Below the pieces are notes generated by a model. The model saw nothing but the letters and a program-made list of their open reading frames with translations, was not told the origin of the DNA and searched no databases. 64,000 bases of DNA from Gordonia mangrovi (lineage in GTDB: Bacteria; Actinomycetota; Actinomycetes; Mycobacteriales; Mycobacteriaceae). Where the stretch lies: NCBI RefSeq assembly GCF_024734075.1, contig NZ_CP102850.1:186001-250000 (forward strand). Reading direction: 5' to 3'. Position numbers and translations under genes: made by a program. Position 1 is the stretch's first letter. Each line of letters opens with the position of its first letter. Below, piece by piece: positions 56,325-64,000 of this stretch.

Positions 56325-56708
56325 TCAGCGCTCATAGGTGACAGAGGGATTGACGCGCAGCCACGCGCGCAACTCACGCTCGAATTGGTCGCGAGTCCAC
56401 GCCTCGATTGCTTCACGCTCCTCTGTTTGCACACCCGCCAGATGTGTCCGCGCGCCCCACTCGATCGAATCATCGACAGCCTGATTGACTCGTCGAGCCA
56501 ATTCCGCGTGACGAACCCGTCGATCCTCACAGAACAATCGGTAGTCGTCCGAACGCCACGAAGTCGGCATCGGTATCACCGAGTCGGTGAGTGATTCGGA
56601 GTTCAGATCGAAAACGGCCTCACGAACGAGAGGCCGGATTGTGGGGTCGAGGGCGAGGCTGCGAAGGACCTCGAGGTACTCGCGGGGCATGCCGTCCGCG
56701 TCAGACAT
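56325..56708 (-). CDS. Small soluble protein, last gene of T7SS-like cassette
   Basis: About 127 residues, no family recognised. It is charged and helical (REYLEVLRSLALDPTIRPLVREAVFDL, here as EYLEVLRSLALDPTIRP, and EAIEAWTRDQFERELRAWLRV), without signal peptide or membrane segment, so cytosolic. ATG 56708 overlaps the stop of the four-TM gene by eight bases. As the last gene behind a large WXG-like protein it could be an immunity or accessory protein; this is inference from layout. Confidence 0.6.
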   Translation of the reverse strand: MSDADGMPREYLEVLRSLALDPTIRPLVREAVFDLNSESLTDSVIPMPTSWRSDDYRLFCEDRRVRHAELARRVNQAVDDSIEWGARTHLAGVQTEEREAIEAWTRDQFERELRAWLRVNPSVTYER

Positions 56709-57510
56709 ACCGCGACTCTTCCTCGACGATCGAACCATTCCGCAATCGGGCGATCGCGGCTGTCGAAGAGAGTTCCTCACGAAGTTCCGGATGACGAATG
56801 TAGAAGTCAAAGAGCCAGAGCGAGGCTGTTGCGCCGATCGCAGTTTCGTCTACTCGCAATTCATCGCGTCGATGACCGGGCTCGAGGGCCACCCATGCGC
56901 CCATCCTCTTGTCTCCTGCGATGACCGCAGGCACAGCGCAACCGATCGTTCCCCATTCGCGCGCGACACCGGTCTGACCGCGTCGGATCCCGCTGGGCGA
57001 GAGTACGTACTCGCAAGATTGAGATTGTGAAACCCTGAGGGCTCGACCGACGTACAGGGAACCGAGGACAAGCGCAACAGGTGAGTAGATACCAAGCTGC
57101 CCCATACCGGCCACTGGAACGGTTACCTTCTCCTGCCACACGCCATACGCGAACATCAAGAAGCCGAGGCCCGTCGTCGCTGCTGCCGCGATCTCATAGC
57201 CGCGAATCAGCGTATCGCGGCGTAGAACAAGGACACCTTTTCGCAGATGCACGCCAGAATCTAGATCGAGTTCCTGGCTATCGCGTCGACGCCGCACAGA
57301 TCGAAGTACAGATAGCGCTTCGAACACAAAGCCGACGGAGACCAGGGAAGCACAAACAAGACCGAGAAGCTGACCAGAAATCGCGGCGGCGATACCGATT
57401 GCTCCGATCGCAGCCGACAATCCGATGTAAATGCAAAGGGTGCCGCGATCACCCTTCGAAAATCCTATGCCCCACCGACTGGGCACAGGAAGCAATCTGC
57501 GGACCGTCAC
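56701..57510 (-). CDS. Four-TM membrane protein of T7SS-like cassette
   Basis: 269 residues. Membrane segments are visible near 25-44, 47-66, 103-124 and 138-156, in two hairpins separated by a basic/acidic loop (RSVRRRRDSQELDLDSG). The C-terminal 110 residues are soluble (GTIGCAVPAVIAGDKRMGAWVAL, DFYIRHPELREEL). No family recognised. It overlaps the large protein gene by four bases and the small protein gene by eight. Codon use is less G+C-biased than in neighbours. Confidence 0.65.
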   Translation of the reverse strand: MTVRRLLPVPSRWGIGFSKGDRGTLCIYIGLSAAIGAIGIAAAISGQLLGLVCASLVSVGFVFEALSVLRSVRRRRDSQELDLDSGVHLRKGVLVLRRDTLIRGYEIAAAATTGLGFLMFAYGVWQEKVTVPVAGMGQLGIYSPVALVLGSLYVGRALRVSQSQSCEYVLSPSGIRRGQTGVAREWGTIGCAVPAVIAGDKRMGAWVALEPGHRRDELRVDETAIGATASLWLFDFYIRHPELREELSSTAAIARLRNGSIVEEESRYV

Positions 57511-58811
57511 TTACACACCGCCTGTCCCACCAGGTTACCGACCACTCCGAATACCAACCCGCTGACGGCGCCCACACCAAATAGCCTCGCCGCACCTGCG
57601 GTTTCGGACATCATCGCGCTGACAGCCAGGTCGCCCGTCAGAGTCACTGCCCCTGTGGTTCCCGCCACACATCTGTCGTACCCCGACTTCGCGTCCACAA
57701 CTGCAACTGCAGTGCCGAGGATATTCAGCGCTGGCCCAGCCGCCTTGGCACCCACCTGCAACTTCTCCGCCTGTGCTGCAGAGAGATATGGAAGGCCGTC
57801 ACTGACGTGTGGTTCGAGTGCCGCCAACCCGCCGCCGGCGAGCGCCTGAGCAACCTGATCGGAATTCGGAACCTGCACCCGCACGCCATCCACCTCGGCG
57901 GTCGCTTGCCTGCCACGAGTCTCGGTGACGACGACGGGACTCTTGCCCTCGCGCATCAGCGTCGTTGTTGTCGATCCATCGGAGTTCGTCACTCTCGACG
58001 AGATGAGCATCCCCTTCTCGTTGTACAGATCGAACGTATCGCCGCTACCTCCGTGATGGGCGTCGGTATAAACCTGTCGACTACCGTCCAGCATTCTCAG
58101 AGTCGTCACCGTCGTCCCATCCTTGGCAACTGTTTCCTTGTCGACAACGGTGCCCAGCATGTGCTCTGCGAGCCTCTTACGCTGGTTCTCTCGACCTAGG
58201 GTCGGGTCCTCGGCTCGACTATCGTCTGAATACGCATCGGTCGTGAAGTCCTTGGGCGCGTGTGCGTCGCCAGGCAGATCCGGTAAATCCGGGTCCGCGA
58301 GCTGAATTTGTCGACGAATGTAGTTGCCTAGGTCGTAGTCGGCATGTCCCAGATCCATGAGATTGGGATTCAACTGATCCTGGAAACCTGTTGCTGCCAG
58401 AACCATGAGTTTGGCCATCGCCGGCGACATCAACTTTTCCCGGACCAGCACGACCCAGTCATCGGTGACAAACAAGTCCCCGGATTCGATGGTTCGAACC
58501 AGATCGCTGATGACACGCGCGGAATGTGCGAGCGCGGGTCCGTACTTCTCTATGCCGACTACGCTCGACGTGGCAATATTCGAAACCGCCCGCGCGCTTC
58601 CTTCCCCGCGCTCCACACCGTCGACTGCCGCCTCATAGGCCAGTCCGGTCCAATGTCCGCTCGGGCCTCCAGCCGGTCCCATTGCGCGAATCCTGTGACC
58701 GAGTCCCGATCCGAGATCGTCGAGATCAGCGGCCTTCGTTTCCAGGTCGTCACCACAAGCGACGAGCTGGTCGACTTTCCATGTCTGGAAGACCGGCCGA
58801 CTGGGAATCAT
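57507..58811 (-). CDS. WXG100-superfamily-like large protein, putative T7SS substrate
   Basis: 434 residues. The helical N-terminus has a W-x-G turn at W54-T-G56 (SGHWTGLAYEAAVDG), like LXG/WXG and EspE/CpnT-type proteins. Residues 110-230 are mixed. Residues 230-320 are beta-rich repeats (TTVTTLRMLDGSRQVYTDA, SSRVTNSDGSTTTTLMREG). The last 90 residues are hydrophobic and glycine/alanine-rich (LNILGTAVAVVDAK, LFGVGAVSGLVFGVVGNLVG), able to enter a membrane. It overlaps the EspC-like gene by four bases. It could be a secreted effector or a pore-forming/structural substrate. No known toxin domain recognised. Confidence 0.7.
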   Translation of the reverse strand: MIPSRPVFQTWKVDQLVACGDDLETKAADLDDLGSGLGHRIRAMGPAGGPSGHWTGLAYEAAVDGVERGEGSARAVSNIATSSVVGIEKYGPALAHSARVISDLVRTIESGDLFVTDDWVVLVREKLMSPAMAKLMVLAATGFQDQLNPNLMDLGHADYDLGNYIRRQIQLADPDLPDLPGDAHAPKDFTTDAYSDDSRAEDPTLGRENQRKRLAEHMLGTVVDKETVAKDGTTVTTLRMLDGSRQVYTDAHHGGSGDTFDLYNEKGMLISSRVTNSDGSTTTTLMREGKSPVVVTETRGRQATAEVDGVRVQVPNSDQVAQALAGGGLAALEPHVSDGLPYLSAAQAEKLQVGAKAAGPALNILGTAVAVVDAKSGYDRCVAGTTGAVTLTGDLAVSAMMSETAGAARLFGVGAVSGLVFGVVGNLVGQAVCK

Positions 58812-59110
58812 TTCGACTCCAGCACGCCGCGGAGCTTGGCGGCGATGTCGTCGTCGGTCCCTTCGAATTCGCCGGCGGCATTCCTGACCGCTGATGACAG
58901 GTCGGAGTAGTAATCGGCGAGGTCATCGAGTGCCCCTCGAAGCACCGGCACTGAAGTGTTCGATGCGTAGGCAGTTGAGGAACCTGGCATACATGCAGCG
59001 AGATCATGAAATCCATCGGGCAAGCGAGAACGAGACACCGCACCTGATGCATCGTCTACAGCGACCGAGTATTCGCGCAGAGCGCTTGGATCGACTTCTG
59101 CATCCGCCAT
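58808..59110 (-). CDS. EspC/DUF2580-like small T7SS partner
   Basis: 100 residues. An amphipathic helical hairpin, with central VPVLRGALDDLADYYSDLSS, ends in AAGEFEGTDDDIAAKL. This fits the EspC-family pattern aa..Y...D...A..L with F82-EGT-D86 in place of the YxxxD/E secretion signal. Small proteins of this type pair with a larger WXG-like substrate and guide it to a type VII system. No ESX core gene lies in the window. It is the first gene of the cassette, with little visible promoter. Confidence 0.75.
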   Translation of the reverse strand: MADAEVDPSALREYSVAVDDASGAVSRSRLPDGFHDLAACMPGSSTAYASNTSVPVLRGALDDLADYYSDLSSAVRNAAGEFEGTDDDIAAKLRGVLESK

Positions 59111-59209
59111 CGAACTTCCCCCGTACGTTCAGTGCCCGATTCTGCAAGATCGTAGCGCACGAGCGCGCCGCCACCGTGGACCCAACCTGACCGTCAGAGC
59201 GCTCATACA

Positions 59210-59279
59210 GTTCTTCCCCCGGGTCTCCGTTCTTCCTCCCGTTGTTCACGGGGGAAGAAACGAGACCCGGGGGAAGAAC
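59210..59279. terminator. 70-base hairpin after ilvC
   Basis: GTTCTTCCCCCGGGTCTC (59210-59227) and its perfect reverse complement (59262-59279) form an 18-bp stem. The inner CGTTCTTCC/GGAAGAAACG continues it with one bulged A. It lies 21 bases past the ilvC stop and separates ilvBNC from the cassette. Confidence 0.85.
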
Positions 59280-59299
59280 CCTTACGGACGTGAAGTCGC

Positions 59300-60355
<1,056 letters not shown>

Positions 60356-60859
60356 TCAGCGGTTGGCCGACATGCTCTTGGGTCCCCGACCCAATGTGAC
60401 CGCGCCCGACTGCGCGATCTCCCGGATGCCATACGGATCGAGCATCCGCAGCAGCGCCTCGAGCTTCTCACTCGTGCCGGTGGCCTCGATGGTCAGTGAT
60501 TCCGGCGAGACGTCGATCACCTTCGCGCGGAACAGGTTCACCACCTCGATCACTTCTGATCGCACCGCCGAGTCCGAACGCACTTTGATCATCATCAGTT
60601 CTCGGGACACCGAACTCTCCGGGTCCTGTTCGACGATCTTGATGACGTTGATCAATTTGTTGAGCTGCTTGGTGACCTGCTCGAGTGGGAAATCGTCGAC
60701 GGTGACCATGATGGTCATCCGCGACATCCCCTTCAGCTCGGTCGGTCCCACGGCGAGCGACTCGATGTTGAAGCCGCGCCGCGAGAACAAGCCCGAGACA
60801 CGGGCGAGCACGCCGGGCCGGTCCTCGACCAGAACGCTGAGGGTATGGGTGGTGCTCAC
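60356..60859 (-). CDS. ilvN: Acetolactate synthase small (regulatory) subunit
   Basis: 167 residues with the N-terminal ACT domain [34 protein letters not shown], here [19 protein letters not shown] and [12 protein letters not shown], and a second ACT-like C-terminal half ([19 protein letters not shown]). It mediates valine feedback inhibition of IlvB. GTG 60859 overlaps the ilvB stop by four bases. Confidence 0.97.
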   Translation of the reverse strand: MSTTHTLSVLVEDRPGVLARVSGLFSRRGFNIESLAVGPTELKGMSRMTIMVTVDDFPLEQVTKQLNKLINVIKIVEQDPESSVSRELMMIKVRSDSAVRSEVIEVVNLFRAKVIDVSPESLTIEATGTSEKLEALLRMLDPYGIREIAQSGAVTLGRGPKSMSANR

Positions 60860-62814
60860 TGCTCGTCCTTCTTGTCTGCGGAAGCGGCCAGCACCGCGGC
60901 ATCCGTGCGGCCCATGGCCTCATGGATCTCCGGGGTGTCGACCGAGGCGGATTCGTCATCGTCGAAGAGCGGGCGGATGTCGCGCGCCGCCATGATCTCG
61001 TCGTTGCCGGTACCCGCGGCGACCATCGGCCACACCTGCGCGTCGGCACCGACGATGAAGTCGATGACGACCGGCCGGTCGTTGATCTCGCGGGCCTTGG
61101 CGATCACCTCGTCGACGTCGGCTTCGTTCTCCACCCGGAATGCCGCACAGCCCAACGCCTCTGCGAGCTTCACGAAGTCCGGGATGCGACGCGAGTGCGT
61201 CGCCAGGTCGGTGTTGGAGTAGCGCTCCTCGTAGAACAGCGTCTGCCATTGGCGAACCATGCCCAGATTGCCGTTGTTGATCAGGGCGACCTTGATCGGA
61301 ATGCCCTCGATCGCGCAGGTGGCCAACTCCTGGTTGGTCATCTGGAAGCAGCCGTCACCGTCGATGGCCCACACCTCGGTGTCCGGCGCGGCGGCCTTGG
61401 CGCCCATCGCTGCCGGCACGGCATAGCCCATGGTGCCCAGACCGCCCGAGTTGAGCCAGGTCCGTGGCTTCTCATAGGAGATGAACTGCGCGGCCCACAT
61501 CTGGTGCTGCCCGACGCCTGCGCAGTACACCGCGTCGGGCCCGGCGGCCTTGCCGATGGCCGAGATGACGAACTCCGGCGACACCGAGCCGTCGGCCTGA
61601 CGGTCGTAGCTCAGTGGATACGTGCGCCGGATGCCGTCGAGGTACCGCCACCACGTCGACAGGTCCGGCGCCTCGGTGGTGGTTGCGCGCTCGTTGCGGA
61701 TCGTCTCGAGGAGGTCGCCGATGACCGCCTTGCAATCGCCGACGATCGGCACGTCCACGTGCCGGTTCTTACCGATCTCGGCCGGATCGATGTCGGCGTG
61801 GATCACCTTCGCGTCGGGCGCGAACGACGACAGCTGACCGGTCACCCGATCATCGAAGCGGGCGCCGAGGGTGATGAGCAGATCGCTGCGCTGCAGCGCC
61901 GCGACCGCGGCGACGGTGCCGTGCATACCCGGCATACCCAGATGCTGGGAGTGACTGTCCGGGAATGCACCGCGCGCCATCAACGTGGTGACCACCGGGA
62001 TGCCGGTCAGCTCGGCCAGCTCTCGCAGTTCCTCGGCCGCATTGGCCTTGATGACACCGCCACCGACGTAGAGCACCGGCGCCTTGGCCGACTGGATCAG
62101 CCGTGCGGCCTCGCGCACCTGCTTGCCGTGCGGCTTGGTCACCGGACGGTAGCCGGGCAGGTCGATCTGCGGCGGCCAGGAGAAGGTGGTCTGACTCTGC
62201 AGGATGTCCTTGGGGATGTCGACGAGGACCGCACCAGGCCGGCCGCTCTCGGCGATGTGGAATGCCTCGGCGATCACCCGCGGGATGTCGGCGGGGTTGT
62301 TCACCAGGAAGTTGTGCTTGGTGATCGGCATGGTGATGCCGGAGATGTCGGCCTCCTGGAAGCCGTCGGTACCGATGAGCGCGCGACCCACCTGGCCGGT
62401 GATCGCGACCACCGGGACCGAGTCCATCTGCGCGTCGGCCAGCGGGGTGACCAGGTTGGTCGCGCCGGGACCCGACGTGGCCATCATGACGCCGGCACGT
62501 CCGGCGACCTGCGCGTAACCGGTGGCCGCGTGGCCCGCACCCTGCTCGTGGCGCACCAGGACGTGACGCACCTTCGCTGAGTCGAGCAGCGGGTCGTAGA
62601 CGGGCAGAACGGCTCCGCCCGGGATGCCGAAGACGATCTCGACGCCGAGTTCCTCGAGCGAACGAACCACTGATTGCGCCCCGCTGACGCGTTCGGGAGC
62701 AACCGTGTGCTGACCTACGGCGCGTAGATTCCCGCCCGCTGGTGACTGTTGACGCGGCGCCGCTTCGCGCGCGGTTCCCCGCGCGTCGTCGGTACGTGCT
62801 GTTGGTGCGCTCAC
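60856..62814 (-). CDS. ilvB: Acetolactate synthase large (catalytic) subunit
   Basis: About 652 residues of the thiamine diphosphate family: [15 protein letters not shown], the catalytic glutamate in [40 protein letters not shown] region, and the Mg-ThDP motif [20 protein letters not shown] with [20 protein letters not shown] 62814 has AAAGGA eight bases upstream; the first 45 residues are variable. Expression is probably controlled by the attenuator upstream. Confidence 0.97.
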   Translation of the reverse strand: MSAPTARTDDARGTAREAAPRQQSPAGGNLRAVGQHTVAPERVSGAQSVVRSLEELGVEIVFGIPGGAVLPVYDPLLDSAKVRHVLVRHEQGAGHAATGYAQVAGRAGVMMATSGPGATNLVTPLADAQMDSVPVVAITGQVGRALIGTDGFQEADISGITMPITKHNFLVNNPADIPRVIAEAFHIAESGRPGAVLVDIPKDILQSQTTFSWPPQIDLPGYRPVTKPHGKQVREAARLIQSAKAPVLYVGGGVIKANAAEELRELAELTGIPVVTTLMARGAFPDSHSQHLGMPGMHGTVAAVAALQRSDLLITLGARFDDRVTGQLSSFAPDAKVIHADIDPAEIGKNRHVDVPIVGDCKAVIGDLLETIRNERATTTEAPDLSTWWRYLDGIRRTYPLSYDRQADGSVSPEFVISAIGKAAGPDAVYCAGVGQHQMWAAQFISYEKPRTWLNSGGLGTMGYAVPAAMGAKAAAPDTEVWAIDGDGCFQMTNQELATCAIEGIPIKVALINNGNLGMVRQWQTLFYEERYSNTDLATHSRRIPDFVKLAEALGCAAFRVENEADVDEVIAKAREINDRPVVIDFIVGADAQVWPMVAAGTGNDEIMAARDIRPLFDDDESASVDTPEIHEAMGRTDAAVLAASADKKDEQ

Positions 62815-62854
62815 TGCACGATCCTTTTGCTCTGGTGTTCGTTCAATTGACAAG

Positions 62855-62886
62855 AAAAAACCCCCGACAGCTGAGCTGTTCGAGGG
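62855..62886 (-). terminator. ilvB attenuator terminator
   Basis: On the minus strand CCCTCGAACAGC pairs with GCTGTCGGGGG around TCA (62886-62861) and is followed by six T residues (62860-62855), a classical intrinsic terminator. It lies 36 bases after the leader peptide stop and 40 bases before ilvB. Confidence 0.9.
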
Positions 62887-62922
62887 TGGCGCGTCGATGC
62901 TGGAGGTCTACGAAGTGACCCG

Positions 62923-62970
62923 TCAGGCGACGACGCGCCGGCCGAGTACTACGAGAATCTGATGCTGCAT
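62923..62970 (-). CDS. ilvL: ilvBNC leader peptide, 15 aa
   Basis: ATG 62970 to TGA 62923 encodes MQHQILVVLGRRVVA, with one isoleucine, two leucines and four valines in 15 codons. Ribosome stalling at these codons during branched-chain amino acid shortage would disfavour the terminator downstream. C. glutamicum ilvBNC is regulated the same way by a leader peptide of similar size (established). AAGG is five bases upstream, but the promoter position suggests a nearly leaderless start. Confidence 0.88.
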   Translation of the reverse strand: MQHQILVVLGRRVVA

Positions 62971-62979
62971 CACGCCTTC

Positions 62980-63009
62980 ACGGTAGGACCGGCGCGTGTC
63001 AAGAGTCAA
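62980..63009 (-). promoter_or_regulatory. ilvBNC promoter candidate
   Basis: On the minus strand TTGACT (63009-63004) and TACCGT (62985-62980) are 18 bases apart, nine bases before the leader peptide ATG. A second TTGACA (63002-62997) is too close to that -10 to use it. Confidence 0.6.
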
Positions 63010-63074
63010 ACCGCGCCCATCGGCATCCCACATCGTGGGAACACACTGGTGAATCGACGGGATGCGTGAAGTGA

Positions 63075-63080
63075 GACAAT
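63075..63080 (+). promoter_or_regulatory. -10 element GACAAT before the PH-domain gene
   Basis: GACAAT ends six bases before GTG 63087, without a Shine-Dalgarno; a leaderless start is likely. Confidence 0.4.
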
Positions 63081-63086
63081 AGTCGT

Positions 63087-63533
63087 GTGTCAACTCCATC
63101 GCCCGCCTCTCATGATGCACCCGCCGTCGAACTGCCGCAGACGTTCCGGATTCAACGTCTCGCCTACTTCGCGGTGCCGATGATGTTCGTCGTCACCGTG
63201 ATCCTCGCCGGTGCGTCGCTGGTCTGGCTGGGCTGGACCCTCGTCCTGCCCGTACTGCTGGGCTGGTGGATCGTCCGGATCCGGACCATCGTGACCGAGG
63301 ACGGCCTGCGAGCCGTGCACACCTTCTCCACCCGTGAGGTCCCGTGGAGCGAGATCGATGGCCTGCAGTTCCCCCGATGGAGTTCGGTGCGGGCGGTATT
63401 GGTCAACGGCACGCGGGTCCGACTGCCTGCCATCACCTTCGCCGACCTGCCCCGGCTCTCGGCGGCCAGCCGTGGCCGCATCCCCGATCCCTATGCCGCG
63501 GCGGCCGCCGACGACGAGAACCAAACCGGCTGA
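63087..63533 (+). CDS. PH domain-containing membrane protein (Cfp6-like)
   Basis: 148 residues. Two membrane segments (LAYFAVPMMFVVTVILAGASLVW and WTLVLPVLLGWWIV) precede a PH-like domain: IVTEDGLRAVHTFSTREVPWSEIDGLQFPRWSSVRAVL, here VHTFSTREVPWSEIDGLQF. This layout is common in actinobacteria; Rv3004 (cfp6) is at the same place beside ilvB1. Function unknown. It diverges from ilvBNC. Confidence 0.83.
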   Translation: MSTPSPASHDAPAVELPQTFRIQRLAYFAVPMMFVVTVILAGASLVWLGWTLVLPVLLGWWIVRIRTIVTEDGLRAVHTFSTREVPWSEIDGLQFPRWSSVRAVLVNGTRVRLPAITFADLPRLSAASRGRIPDPYAAAAADDENQTG

Positions 63534-63539
63534 ACCGTT

Positions 63540-63569
63540 TTGTTCGTGCTGGTCGGGGCGGAGTAGCCT
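63540..63569 (+). promoter_or_regulatory. ilvD promoter candidate
   Basis: TTGTTC (63540-63545) and TAGCCT (63564-63569) are 18 bases apart. The leader of about 75 bases includes a small CCGCC/GGCGG hairpin but no recognisable leader peptide rich in Ile, Leu or Val. Confidence 0.5.
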
Positions 63570-63650
63570 CGTTCCTCGTGAACTGCCCCGGCTGTGGGCG
63601 TTCACTCATCCGCCCGAGCCCAGGCGGAATGTCGACACGAGGAAATCGCG

Positions 63651-64000
63651 ATGCCAGTTCTGAGGTCTGCCACCACCACCGTCGGACGCGAAGCAGCGGG
63701 TGCCCGCTCGTTGTGGCGCGCCACCGGCATGACAGACGACGACTTCGGTAGGCCGATCGTGGCCATCGCCAACTCCTACACCCAATTCGTACCCGGCCAC
63801 GTGCATCTCAAGGACGTCGGCGAGATCGTCGCCGACGCGGTGCGCGCGGCGGGCGGGGTGCCGCGTGAGTTCCATACGATCGCCGTCGACGACGGAATCG
63901 CGATGGGGCACGGCGGAATGCTCTACTCGCTGCCGAGTCGCGAGATCATCGCCGACTCCGTCGAGTACATGGTCAACGCCCACACCGCCGATGCACTGGT
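63651..64000 (+). CDS. ilvD: Dihydroxy-acid dehydratase (N-terminal part, runs off window)
   Basis: The first 116 residues are visible: [50 protein letters not shown], here [19 protein letters not shown] and [17 protein letters not shown], then [27 protein letters not shown]. These are diagnostic of IlvD, an Fe-S or 2Fe-2S enzyme making 2-keto acids for isoleucine and valine. A cysteine usual near NSYT (NSWNEIVPCN in some lineages) is replaced by QF, as in the short actinobacterial form. ATG 63651 follows AGGA. Confidence 0.95.
   Translation, partial: MPVLRSATTTVGREAAGARSLWRATGMTDDDFGRPIVAIANSYTQFVPGHVHLKDVGEIVADAVRAAGGVPREFHTIAVDDGIAMGHGGMLYSLPSREIIADSVEYMVNAHTADAL

Noticed and set aside
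63580..63751. Frame [13 protein letters not shown]... starting just after the ilvD promoter, looking like a zinc ribbon or leader peptide
   Set aside because: It has no stop before ilvD, runs 100 bases into it in another frame and lacks branched-chain codons; probably coincidental.

Overview
The window is about 65-70 % G+C, densely coded, uses many GTG starts and 1-4 base stop/start overlaps, and has a gene order I recognise from mycobacteria. It is chromosomal DNA of a mycolic-acid actinomycete (order Mycobacteriales). Gordonia or a close relative is my best guess, by inference only. Typical markers are HupB with a lysine/alanine tail, octT-gpgP of methylglucose lipopolysaccharide synthesis, fbiD of F420 synthesis, MutT1 (Nudix plus histidine phosphatase), the ATP-grasp/alpha-E/transglutaminase trio and a T7SS-type EspC-like protein.

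Region 1 (1-25.2 kb) follows the M. tuberculosis order around Rv2400c-Rv2427c, from memory: a truncated sulfate-binding lipoprotein, small membrane ORFs, a GH15 trehalase-type hydrolase, lepA with an M3 peptidase and a CDF transporter, ATP-grasp/alpha-E/transglutaminase, rpsT, holA-comEC-comEA, degV, octT-gpgP-rsfS-nadD, and proA-MoxR-VWA. Extra genes here include a PAPS-type sulfotransferase and a lone PemK/MazF-like protein.

Region 2 (25.3-27.9 kb) is a junction holding a DUF222/HNH protein and an MFS transporter. Region 3 (27.8-55.3 kb) then follows the order around Rv2972c-Rv2996c: secreted HNH protein, recG, DAK/FakA-like protein, ung, gamma-carbonic anhydrase-like protein, thiL, gpsA, fbiD, ppk, mutT1, hupB, leuDC with a divergent IclR regulator, an F420-type FMN-fold protein, tRNA-Glu, tRNA-Gln, gltX, an FAH hydrolase, MFS, leuB and serA. 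rpmB lies in the same stretch.

Region 4 (55.3-59.3 kb) is a variable segment between serA and ilvC. It holds a secreted trypsin-like protease and a lower-G+C, four-gene overlapping cassette (EspC-like, WXG-like large protein, four-TM protein, small soluble protein). The cassette resembles a type VII secretion substrate/effector module and is the best candidate for an undescribed system here.

Region 5 (59.3-64 kb) is ilvBNC behind a complete attenuator (leader peptide MQHQILVVLGRRVVA, hairpin, T6), a PH-domain-type membrane protein and the start of ilvD. leuCD, leuB-serA, ilvBNC and ilvD make the right half a branched-chain amino acid and serine biosynthesis cluster. Two boxes resembling the C. 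glutamicum LtbR motif suggest that the IclR gene controls leuCD and the MFS gene at 49975. Many starts lie 5-8 bases after a TANNNT element, so leaderless transcription appears common.
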